This document shows, in pieces, positions 1 through 7,191 of a stretch of 11,904 nucleotides of DNA; the first letter of the stretch is position 1, and every line of letters begins with the position of its first letter. The position numbers and the translations under genes are program-made. The DNA is taken from positions 1 to 11,904 of the forward strand of contig KB912082.1 of the NCBI GenBank assembly GCA_000383735.1. Direction: 5' to 3'. Origin of the DNA: Verrucomicrobia bacterium SCGC AAA164-M04 (GTDB taxonomy: Bacteria > Verrucomicrobiota > Verrucomicrobiae > Verrucomicrobiales > Akkermansiaceae). The notes under the pieces are model-generated. The model was not told where the DNA came from. It worked only from the letters and a program-made list of their open reading frames with translations, and made no database searches.

Positions 1-503
1 GTGAACTGACGAGCCATATTGACCTTGAAGGGAGAACTTTCCTTGTCTCCCATGACTATCGAAAGGACCCAACCGAAGCGTCTCTTGAAGGGATCCTAGC
101 GGCACCCGTTGTCGTAGGACAATGGATCAACTGCGAACATTACTTCTCCGCGACCGACCCCGAAGTTTATGGAAGTGGTAGTAAGATCTATCATAACGTG
201 GTTGGCCGTATGGGGATCATGTCGGGTCCTCAGGGCGATTTGCGCACGGGGCTAGCCCGACAATCAGTGATGAATGGAGATCAGCCTTATCACGAGCCCC
301 TAAGAGCTCTCGTAATTGTCGATGCACCTCGAGACCGCATAAGCCGTATCCTAGAGAAGCATATCAACGTGAGTCAGTTATTTGATAATGAATGGGCGCA
401 CCTCGTAGCGGTAGATCGCGAGAGTGATGAAGTCTTCTACAAATACATCCCAAAGAAAGGCTGGGAGAGCATGGCCATTGGTAAAATGCAGTCGTCAGGA
501 TAG
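1..503 (+). CDS. dabA: DabA-type inorganic carbon transporter subunit (DUF2309/UPF0753), C-terminal part
   Basis: Seen: an open frame enters from the left edge (first complete codon at 3) and ends at TAG 501-503, giving about 166 residues. It carries the conserved C-terminal block of the DUF2309 family: AAPVVVGQWIN, then GSGSKIYHNVVGRMG, GPQGDLRTGLARQSV, HEPLRALVIVDAPRD and a late DNEWAHLVAVD. Known: DabA is a peripheral, zinc-binding, carbonic-anhydrase-like protein that works with the membrane subunit DabB (NuoL-like) to convert CO2 to bicarbonate and trap it in the cytoplasm. The zinc ligands lie upstream of this fragment and cannot be checked. Odd: family members that I remember usually read GLPWQSV where this one has GLARQSV. 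Context: it converges on the repeat-protein gene ending at 615. dabB is expected to the left, outside the window. The family call is firm; activity is not shown. Confidence 0.86.
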   Translation, partial: ELTSHIDLEGRTFLVSHDYRKDPTEASLEGILAAPVVVGQWINCEHYFSATDPEVYGSGSKIYHNVVGRMGIMSGPQGDLRTGLARQSVMNGDQPYHEPLRALVIVDAPRDRISRILEKHINVSQLFDNEWAHLVAVDRESDEVFYKYIPKKGWESMAIGKMQSSG

Positions 504-614
504 CCTTTTGATGGAAGCGTTATCTTTTTCAAAAATAGAAGGATAATCGCAGCTATCGAAAACGATAACTCAAAATTATATAGCAAGAGCTCCTGAATTT
601 TATTGGGTTGGATT

Positions 615-1793
615 TTATCTTCCTCCGGTGATCCGTTGGATTGAGTCCTCCGTTAGATTAGATGTGGCGAGCCATTCCTGAGCAGCTTCGCGGTCCCTGC
701 GATAAAAGACACGGCCGGTATCGACCATTGCATTTGTTCGGGCTTCAGGGTCTTTGATATTGGCTGCCCATTGCACCCCAGCAGCAGGCTCCTTGTGGAC
801 GACGCTTGTGGCGTAACCATAAGTTGCAGAATCTTGCTGATCGAATGGGAGTGTGGAGATTGCATTAGCGGCCTCTTTAGGGTCTCGGTTAGCCCATTGG
901 TGAAACGAGGATCCTACGGCATGATTCTTGCCTTCGCCTTCGGGAAGATTGCTAGCCCATTCCACAGCTTTGGCGGGATCTTCTTTGGCATAATCTCCGG
1001 CGATTCTTTCAAAGGCGGTGTTTTGCAAGTCTCCCTCAGGAATATTACTTGCCCATTGGGTAACCTCTTCTTGGTCTCCAGATTTCAAGGCCGCAGCAGC
1101 AGCAATGTGGATCATTTTATCAGCATCCTTATCTCCACTTTGTGAGCGTTCGACTGCAAACTCGGCAGCAAGTTGTGGATCGGCATCAGCGAGTCCGAAG
1201 GCCGCTCCCCATTTCATGTGAGTCCCATCACTTTGTTCCTCGGCGGAAAGATTATCAAAGTAAGCCATGGCAGATTGTGGGTCTTCGGACGCCCATCCTG
1301 CCAGCGAGGCAGCCATATCACGTTTTGGAGTGTCTTTACCATGCAGGATTGCCTCATCTCCCGCGATAGCCCCCCAAGCGTAGTGAAACTCGCGAAATTC
1401 GTCAGAGTCTTGCGACATGTGGGCGATCTGCTCACGCAATTGGCGAGCATTATCAGGAGTGAGTTGTTTAAGCATCTCGGCGAAAGCGAGCCGCCGCTCA
1501 ATAAGGTTACCGTCTTTAAAGATCGCTCCAAGTTCTGCAATGCCTTCTTCAGTGAGAGTGGAACTTTCTTTTGTTTCTGATCCACTTTTTGATTTGGAGC
1601 GAGTTGATTTAACACGAAAATTTAAATCATTCTCGGCTGAGGTTACGACTCTACGACTACTGGAACTGTTTTGTAATCCACGTTTTGATTCGGCGGATTG
1701 TTCCGGGTTGGAAGAATTCATTTTTGAGCCGACCACAAATGTGGTGATTGCCACGAGTGCCCAAATGAGGTGATGAAGAATATTTTTTTTCAC
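615..1793 (-). CDS. membrane-anchored W-x-x-x-D-P helical-repeat protein, function unknown
   Basis: A 392-residue protein. Residues 7-22 form one hydrophobic helix after MKKNILHH, so it is probably a signal anchor with the rest in the periplasm. Residues 25-80 are Ser/Lys-rich and look like a linker. From about 163 to 380 there are seven copies of a 31-35-residue unit with core W/Y-A-x-x-D-P, then A near +4 and W/F near +7, often closed by LPEG. The D-P (or equivalent) positions are 171, 206, about 240, 273, 305, 336 and about 367. I expect a helical solenoid resembling HEAT or TPR repeats, suited to binding protein. The start is GTG at 1793: it is the one that keeps the membrane helix, although no Shine-Dalgarno is visible; the next Met (residue 25) would lose the helix. 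It lies 65 bases downstream of the propeller-cytochrome gene, probably the last gene of the operon. The same repeat occurs in the sigma factor at 5113-7065, suggesting a shared role. No enzyme motif is seen. Confidence 0.82.
   Translation of the reverse strand: MKKNILHHLIWALVAITTFVVGSKMNSSNPEQSAESKRGLQNSSSSRRVVTSAENDLNFRVKSTRSKSKSGSETKESSTLTEEGIAELGAIFKDGNLIERRLAFAEMLKQLTPDNARQLREQIAHMSQDSDEFREFHYAWGAIAGDEAILHGKDTPKRDMAASLAGWASEDPQSAMAYFDNLSAEEQSDGTHMKWGAAFGLADADPQLAAEFAVERSQSGDKDADKMIHIAAAAALKSGDQEEVTQWASNIPEGDLQNTAFERIAGDYAKEDPAKAVEWASNLPEGEGKNHAVGSSFHQWANRDPKEAANAISTLPFDQQDSATYGYATSVVHKEPAAGVQWAANIKDPEARTNAMVDTGRVFYRRDREAAQEWLATSNLTEDSIQRITGGR
654..1307 (-). repeat. seven-unit W-A-x-x-D-P protein repeat region
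   Basis: Codons for residues 163-380 of the anchored repeat protein. Units read, for example, WASEDPQSAMAYF, YAKEDPAKAVEWASNLPEG and WANRDPKEAANAISTLP, at 31-35-residue spacing. The copies have diverged in sequence, so this is a protein-level repeat and not a recent DNA tandem repeat. The third unit (around residue 237) and the last (residues 363-370) are degenerate and lack the full D-P. Confidence 0.72.
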
Positions 1794-1858
1794 GGTGCCG
1801 AAACGATGGTATTTTTTTATCAGAAATTAGGAGAAATATTTAGCTGAAAAACAGCAGG

Positions 1859-4800
1859 CTATTTCAGAGCATGTTTACGAAGCTGCATGACCATATCTTT
1901 ACGTTGCTCGTGCAATTTCTCTAAATTGGTTTTGTGGGCGACAACGGTATTTAGATAGCGGTAAAGGTCACCGAGAGATTTACTCCAATCGCCTGAGACA
2001 ACGTCGATTGATGATTCCCGACGATGGTTTCGAATAGTGGTCGAAGCTCCATTTTTGAGGAGAGCGCTCACGATTTCGCTGCGACACATGAAGGCGGCAT
2101 TGTGGAGAGCCGTATTGCCATCACGGTTGGATTTTTTGACGTCTGCTTTATGCTCGAGGAGAAGTTCAATAATTTCAAGATGCCCATGCAGAGCGGCGCT
2201 CGCGAGCGGAGTCATGCCATTTTCTTGGTGAAGGCGATTCACACGAGCCCCGAGCTTAAGATGGCGCTTAACCCTTGCAACACTTCCGCTAGCGATCGCT
2301 CTTTCGAGAAGATTACGGAGTTGATCAGGATCATTCCGAGGAGAACCTTCAACATCTTCCTCTTTATCCGCGACGTGAAAAATAAAATCGTTGCTGAAGA
2401 GCCCCTGGGAGTTTTGGATCTGAAGGAAGTGCAAACCGTTGGGGGGAAGCGAGTCGATAGTAATCGCGATGGTCTCAGCAGTTCCTTTCTTCACGGTAGC
2501 CTGAACACGGCGACCATCGACGATGACGTGAGCATCTTCAGTGACGTGACGAGCATTCATAGTCATGGTTTGATTCCCTCCAGCAAGAATTGGAAATTGC
2601 TGGCGGCCGCTTTGCTCTTGAATAGAGCTGAGGGTCCAGAGAGCAGGTTGTGGGATAAAAAACCCAGATTGAGCTCCGTGACGGGCCGTGAAGGAGCCTA
2701 AAAATTTCCCTTCTTTGGCGTAACCAATGAGTTGTTCGCGGGTGAAGCTCTGGCGGTTTTTATCAACTTGGATATAGTGACCTCTTTGAAATTGCAGAGT
2801 CATGTCTTTTCCATCAAGGAGGGCCTCAACTTTCAGGACGATAGCCTCTTCGGCTGCCGAAGCTTCGAGAGCCGGAAGGAGCTCGAGAGTGAGTCTCTGG
2901 TTAGCGGTTTTTTGATTTAGCGTGAGCTGGCGGGCAAAGGTGCCGGAGTAGCCAGTACTGCCTTCAAGGACCATTTCCCAAATGGGGTCAAACCGTGGTT
3001 TGCTTCGCCACGACAGACGCCAGAGATCTTTCTCGGGAATCCCTTTCTCGGCGATATTACGATAAAAATCAAAGTCGATGATATTGAGCCGGCCTTGCGG
3101 CAGGATGAGGAATCGATCATACGCTCCGCGCCAAGTTGGGGCATCCATCCCGGATCCGGGGGTGTTGGTTGAGACGAGAAAGGGCATACGATGGCAGTCA
3201 CCACAAACATTCGGTTGTGGTTTCCCTTCGTGGTTGCCTTTGATGTGGAAGAGTTCAAATCCGTCGACCGCTCTCTTTGACAGGACGTTGGTGAAAGCGC
3301 GTTTCTGGGCAGGTGGATACGGTATAGCGAGAAGAAAGCGCGACATATAATAGCGCTCGTTCCGATCGAGCAAGTCGCCATTGCCGGTGGCGCTGTCTCC
3401 AAGCGCCATCGTAGATTTCAAAGCGCCATCAACGACATTACGAATGGCATTGTCAGGGCTGGAGCCGTCAACATTTGGAGGGCTATGCCCGCGTACATTT
3501 GCGCTATTATTTCCGCCATAGGGATCACCGGGAATACCGTCCCAGTGGAAGGGAGCAGTATCACGGAGTCCGCGAAGCGGCATGGTAGACCGAGGCTGAA
3601 TTTGGCTTCCTCCGGAGACGACAGGAGTCTTAAGAACCCAGAGGAGCTGGTCGGTATGCCCGTCGGGATGGCAACTGGCACAAGAGAAAGTTTTGGTGCT
3701 GGAGGCACTGGCATTATTGAAGGCGATACGACCGCGCTTAAATGGCGCGGGGGTGGGGTCGTCGAGTTTAATGGTAGATGTAACGACCGGTTTTTCCGGA
3801 TCCGAAAGATTGATGTGAGAGATGGAATTCTCAACAGCATTGAGGATCCAAGCTTGGACTGGAGCTCCCTTGTCATTTGACCGGAGCGCAATGCCTCGAG
3901 GAACAGACCCCACTTTGACATGTCCCATGACTTTGCCGCTGGAGGTGTCTACGGTGAAGACTTTGTCTGATCCCGCGGCCGTAGCAATCAGAGTTTGATC
4001 ATTGGAGCTAATCTCAATCGCGAAGGGAGTCGCGAAAGCATCCTGCGGGGTAATTTTGACCGAGGGTAAGGGCTCAAGATTAATGAAGCTTGGTTTTTTG
4101 GCGGCATTCTTTTGAAAATCAACCCGAGTGATTTGATTTAAAAAAGCACGATTTTGGAGTTGGGCCAGTCCATGTTTTTTAGTGCCTGAACGACCATTGA
4201 TATGATTCCGGGCATCGGTTTGGGCTAAGAAGACCGAACCTTTAGAATCAATCGTAAGACCATAAAGAAGAGTCCCGAGAGTATCGACTGTCTCGATCAA
4301 TTTGTCGGTTTCAGTATCGAAGACGAAGAGATCTTTATCGGGCACATTGGGATGTTTGACGATATCAAGAACGTGACCCAGAGAGAGGACGTTATTATTG
4401 GCGATTGAGTGCTCGTGAGCATTAAAAGTAACAAGGTCTCCATCAATTTTGTAGCCTCCGGAGAGTTGGGTTTTGTTATTAGATTCGAACGGGAGAACAT
4501 AGAGCTTACCGTTTCTGACACTGATCGCGCGGGGGTCTTGGGCCGGGATGTTAAGGTGCTTGGAGACCTTGCGGGAAGCAACGTCAATGACAGCTATCTT
4601 GTTTTCGGACGAGAGCGCAACGTAGGCTTTTTGATTGCTGGCAAAGGCGATTCCAACGGGCTCATCAAAATTAGTGGCGCGCTTCTCGAGATCAATATCT
4701 TGCACGGTGTCGATGACGCGGAGATGCGTCGAGCTCTTGCGATTGGTGTCGATGACGCTTATAGAATCGGAAATGTGATTGCTAACCCAGACTTCAAGCC

Positions 4801-5098
4801 CATCGGGTCGGATTGCAATGCTGACGGGATCGATACCCACAGGAATACGAGCGAGAAGGTCGTTTGTAGAGGTCTCAAATACGTCGACCGTGTCGGCCGG
4901 GGTATTGGCGACGAAGAGGCGATCCTGATGAACGACAATAGGCTTAAAGTGCGGACTCAGAAAGGAAGGGTGGCCAACTTTAGCAGGCGAAGGAGTCGGC
5001 CGATCATCGGAAACATTTTTCTGGTCGCGGGCTGGAAGAAGCCAAACGCCGAGAAAAGAAAAGACGATAAGGGTGAATCCTGCGAGAAGCCGTTTCAT
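1859..5098 (-). CDS. secreted YVTN-type beta-propeller / di-heme cytochrome c protein with C-terminal ankyrin repeats
   Basis: A 1079-residue protein with an N-terminal hydrophobic segment (residues 4-21), a signal peptide or anchor. Residues about 55-440 are beta-propeller blades of the YVTN/YncE kind (FVANTPADTVDVFE, GIDPVSIAIRPDG, NHISDSISVIDT, GSDKVFTVDT). Residues 455-720 are a di-heme cytochrome region: CASCH at 473-477 and CGDCH at 632-636, with PLRGLRDTAPFHWDG (507-521) resembling the conserved block of cytochrome c peroxidase/MauG-like proteins. Residues about 830-910 look like an Ig/IPT-like beta domain. Residues 925-1050 hold ankyrin repeats (GMTPLASAALHGHLEIIELL, DGNTALHNAAF). Heme attachment requires export, so it should act in the periplasm or on the surface. 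Electron transfer or peroxidase chemistry is inferred from the family. The ATG at 5098 is directly before the signal sequence and 14 bases after the sigma factor stop; no Shine-Dalgarno is seen. The fusion to ankyrin repeats is unusual. Confidence 0.88.
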   Translation of the reverse strand: MKRLLAGFTLIVFSFLGVWLLPARDQKNVSDDRPTPSPAKVGHPSFLSPHFKPIVVHQDRLFVANTPADTVDVFETSTNDLLARIPVGIDPVSIAIRPDGLEVWVSNHISDSISVIDTNRKSSTHLRVIDTVQDIDLEKRATNFDEPVGIAFASNQKAYVALSSENKIAVIDVASRKVSKHLNIPAQDPRAISVRNGKLYVLPFESNNKTQLSGGYKIDGDLVTFNAHEHSIANNNVLSLGHVLDIVKHPNVPDKDLFVFDTETDKLIETVDTLGTLLYGLTIDSKGSVFLAQTDARNHINGRSGTKKHGLAQLQNRAFLNQITRVDFQKNAAKKPSFINLEPLPSVKITPQDAFATPFAIEISSNDQTLIATAAGSDKVFTVDTSSGKVMGHVKVGSVPRGIALRSNDKGAPVQAWILNAVENSISHINLSDPEKPVVTSTIKLDDPTPAPFKRGRIAFNNASASSTKTFSCASCHPDGHTDQLLWVLKTPVVSGGSQIQPRSTMPLRGLRDTAPFHWDGIPGDPYGGNNSANVRGHSPPNVDGSSPDNAIRNVVDGALKSTMALGDSATGNGDLLDRNERYYMSRFLLAIPYPPAQKRAFTNVLSKRAVDGFELFHIKGNHEGKPQPNVCGDCHRMPFLVSTNTPGSGMDAPTWRGAYDRFLILPQGRLNIIDFDFYRNIAEKGIPEKDLWRLSWRSKPRFDPIWEMVLEGSTGYSGTFARQLTLNQKTANQRLTLELLPALEASAAEEAIVLKVEALLDGKDMTLQFQRGHYIQVDKNRQSFTREQLIGYAKEGKFLGSFTARHGAQSGFFIPQPALWTLSSIQEQSGRQQFPILAGGNQTMTMNARHVTEDAHVIVDGRRVQATVKKGTAETIAITIDSLPPNGLHFLQIQNSQGLFSNDFIFHVADKEEDVEGSPRNDPDQLRNLLERAIASGSVARVKRHLKLGARVNRLHQENGMTPLASAALHGHLEIIELLLEHKADVKKSNRDGNTALHNAAFMCRSEIVSALLKNGASTTIRNHRRESSIDVVSGDWSKSLGDLYRYLNTVVAHKTNLEKLHEQRKDMVMQLRKHALK

Positions 5099-5112
5099 AA
5101 AGTAAAGAGGGT

Positions 5113-7065
5113 CTAATTATCGGGAGAAAATTGGTGATCGTTTGCCCATTGCTGGGCTATTTTGGGGTCACTACGACTCCAAGCTTTGAAGGTATGCTGG
5201 CTGAGGTCGTTGCGTAAGGAAGGAGTTGTTATTTTAAGCGACCATTCAAGGGCGCTGCGAGGATCAAATTCAACGGCGGCAACGGCGAGACCTGCAATGG
5301 CTTGGTCTCGCGAATTGCCTGCTGGAAGGGCTTCAATCCAGGCGGTGGCGGCTTTGGGTGTTTGCGTGGTCCAGTGCCAGAGAGTATCCGCTAGGGCAGA
5401 GTCCCGCTGAGGAGATTCCGGTTTTGAGGCAATCCAGTTGGCCGTATCTTCGGGATCTCGCTTAGACCACTGATTGGCGATTATCTTTAAATATTTGGGG
5501 TTCGGGTTCTCGTCGAGGTATTGCGCTGCTTTTTCAGGATGGTTTTTGGACCACGACTCGAGGGCCCGAGAGGTCGCGTGCCCCCTAGCTTCGGATACAA
5601 GCGTTGAGGTCCAGGCAAGTGCTTTTAGGGGAGATTGGCGCGCCCAAGATTGCGCGATTTTTGCGAGGATATCATTACGGGCATTGCCTGCCTTGAGGCC
5701 AAGGGCAAGAGTTGCAGCTTTTTGAGGATCAGTGGCGGCAATCGTTTCCAGAACTCCGGAGTAAGCTCCGGCTTGTTGCTGATCTGCAAGAGTTTGAGCC
5801 CACGCCAAGGCAGCCCGGGGATCTTGGCGAGCCCATTCCTTGGCAATGGTCCCCGAAAGAATGTGGCCGACAATCGGATAATAGGCGCGGGTGTTTACGG
5901 GAGAAGTGAGCCAGTTAGCGGTTCGCTTAGGATCAAGGGCTGCAAGAGCGGAAAGGATACTGAGAAAGTGTCCACGCTCGAGGGAGAAGTTTGCCGTATC
6001 CAAGGAACCAAAAGCGGCTTCGGGGTCTGCCTTAGCCCAGCGAGTGAGCAGTAAATGAGTCAGGATTTTTGATTCTGAATCCCATTCGGGAGTTTTACTC
6101 CGCAGGAGTTCAAGCGCTTCCGAAATATGTTTAGTGGAAACCTGCAATGAGTAATCGTGAAGAAGCCACAGTCGTTCGGCAGGGTCTGGATTAGCAAAAA
6201 TAGCGAGAAGATCTTGCTCACTAAAAACAGCGGCCTTCGGGATTTTAGAGATAGCGAAACTTCGGGTAGATCTCTGACTTTGCGCTACTGGCGAAGCCCT
6301 CACCCTCTGGGTTTCCTTAAGTTGGTTAATTTTTATTTGCTGGGTCGTCACAGCTGCGATCCCGATGGAGAGTGAACCCAAGACAAGCAGGTGACTTTTG
6401 ACAAAAGCGAGAGCTCCGCTAGTCACGCACGTCGATTGAACAGAGCTAGTAATAGAGTTGGCTAAGCTGGCGGGAGCCGAAGAGACCGCGTTGGTCGGCA
6501 GGGTCGAAGCGAGTAACGCGGTGGTTGTGGTAATCCCGCGTTTGGCAAGAATGACGCGGAGTTTTTCGAGCGCGCGATTGGTGCGCATGCGAGCCGTGTC
6601 ATCATTGATACTGAGTTCGTGCGCGATTTCTGGGAAAGTCTTATTGTTATAGAAACGCAAAAGAACGAGAGCTCGGTCACTTTCGGAAAGTTCATCAATA
6701 GCTCCGTCTACTTCGGGAGTAAGTTGATTCCAGGATTCGGAAGAGGTCTTCATTGCATCAAGGTCGGCTGCTGTTTTTTCGCGTTTTTGGCGTCGAACCT
6801 CGGAACGAACATAATCGACCGAAGCGCTGTGAGTTTCACGGTGACACCAAGCAGTTAAGGGAAGGGATTTAGGGAGCTTCGAAGCCTTTTTGACGAGGCG
6901 AAGAAAGACAATTTGGGAGATGTCACGGGCCGCTTCGTCATTCGTGGTAATTCGCCGCGCGACAGAGTAGATGAGTGGGAGGTGTCGGTCCACGAGCTCC
7001 GCTAGCGCTGGCCCCGAGGGGTTGCGCAAGTGCTTTTGAAGGAGTTGATGGTCGCTGATATCCAC
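5113..7065 (-). CDS. ECF sigma factor fused to a membrane helix and a periplasmic W-x-x-x-D-P repeat domain
   Basis: A 650-residue protein, about 3.5 times the length of an ordinary ECF sigma factor. Residues 22-90 are sigma region 2 (LVDRHLPLIYSVARR, then EAARDISQIVFLRL). Residues about 118-172 are region 4 with its helix-turn-helix (LSESDRALVLLRFYNNKTF, EIAHELSINDDTARMR, NRALEKLRVIL). An Ala/Ser/Thr-rich stretch (175-222) leads to a membrane helix at about 224-241. Residues 340-645 hold ten repeats of about 32 residues such as WARQDPRAALAWA and WSKRDPEDTANWI. The predicted topology puts the sigma part in the cytoplasm and the repeats in the periplasm. Known: ECF sigma factors direct RNA polymerase to specific promoters, and PVC bacteria have forms with long C-terminal extensions. 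Inferred: the fused domain replaces a separate anti-sigma factor. The start is GTG at 7065, without a Shine-Dalgarno. It is the first gene of the probable operon with the cytochrome and repeat proteins. Confidence 0.9.
   Translation of the reverse strand: MDISDHQLLQKHLRNPSGPALAELVDRHLPLIYSVARRITTNDEAARDISQIVFLRLVKKASKLPKSLPLTAWCHRETHSASVDYVRSEVRRQKREKTAADLDAMKTSSESWNQLTPEVDGAIDELSESDRALVLLRFYNNKTFPEIAHELSINDDTARMRTNRALEKLRVILAKRGITTTTALLASTLPTNAVSSAPASLANSITSSVQSTCVTSGALAFVKSHLLVLGSLSIGIAAVTTQQIKINQLKETQRVRASPVAQSQRSTRSFAISKIPKAAVFSEQDLLAIFANPDPAERLWLLHDYSLQVSTKHISEALELLRSKTPEWDSESKILTHLLLTRWAKADPEAAFGSLDTANFSLERGHFLSILSALAALDPKRTANWLTSPVNTRAYYPIVGHILSGTIAKEWARQDPRAALAWAQTLADQQQAGAYSGVLETIAATDPQKAATLALGLKAGNARNDILAKIAQSWARQSPLKALAWTSTLVSEARGHATSRALESWSKNHPEKAAQYLDENPNPKYLKIIANQWSKRDPEDTANWIASKPESPQRDSALADTLWHWTTQTPKAATAWIEALPAGNSRDQAIAGLAVAAVEFDPRSALEWSLKITTPSLRNDLSQHTFKAWSRSDPKIAQQWANDHQFSPDN
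5131..6048 (-). repeat. ten-unit W-x-x-x-D-P protein repeat region of the sigma factor
   Basis: Codons for residues 340-645. The D-P or equivalent positions are 348, 379, 416, 447, 479, 510, 538, 570, 602 and 634, mostly 31-32 residues apart. A tryptophan five residues before the proline is kept in seven of ten units. The pattern matches the repeats of the protein at 615-1793. This domain lies C-terminal to the predicted membrane helix, so it should face the periplasm. Confidence 0.75.
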
Positions 7066-7191
7066 GGTTTTAAGGAAATCGTCGCTTTATAAGAAAAGCG
7101 AACAAGAAAATGGAGCATAAAGAGAGAATCAACCTTCCATCGCGAGCACTTTTGGATAGATCGATAAGCTTTAAAGTGTATACCCCTGCTG
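7066..7191. promoter_or_regulatory. divergent promoter region between the sigma factor and oxidoreductase genes
   Basis: These 126 bases separate two divergent starts (GTG at 7065 on minus, ATG at 7192 on plus), so both promoters should lie here or just inside the genes. A short inverted repeat, CGCTTT (7083-7088) and AAAGCG (7095-7100), flanks the AT-rich spacer ATAAGA, and sits 18 bases before the sigma factor start. It could be an operator or overlap a -10 element. I found no convincing -35/-10 pair on either strand and no Shine-Dalgarno before either start. That promoters lie here is inferred from gene order. Confidence 0.45.

Noticed and set aside
554..567. TATCG-AAAA-CGATA hairpin between the convergent dabA and repeat-protein genes, a possible two-way terminator
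   Set aside because: Only five base pairs and no adjoining T tract on either strand; too weak to call.
771..1580. Plus-strand open frames of 67-135 codons opposite the repeat protein
   Set aside because: They are shadows of the periodic Ala/Asp/Trp-rich minus-strand coding, with no independent support.
1843..1855. GCTG-AAAAA-CAGC hairpin between the propeller-cytochrome gene and the repeat-protein gene
   Set aside because: A four-base stem is likely by chance in an AT-rich gap and is not enough to break the operon.
2024..2701. A 225-codon plus-strand open frame opposite the ankyrin and Ig-like part
   Set aside because: The opposite strand encodes clear ankyrin repeats; this frame has no motif or ribosome binding site.
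4409..5116. A 235-codon open frame on the plus strand opposite the propeller gene's 5' end
   Set aside because: It is antisense to strong propeller and signal-peptide coding, has no recognisable domain, and many similar open frames occur opposite the long minus-strand genes.
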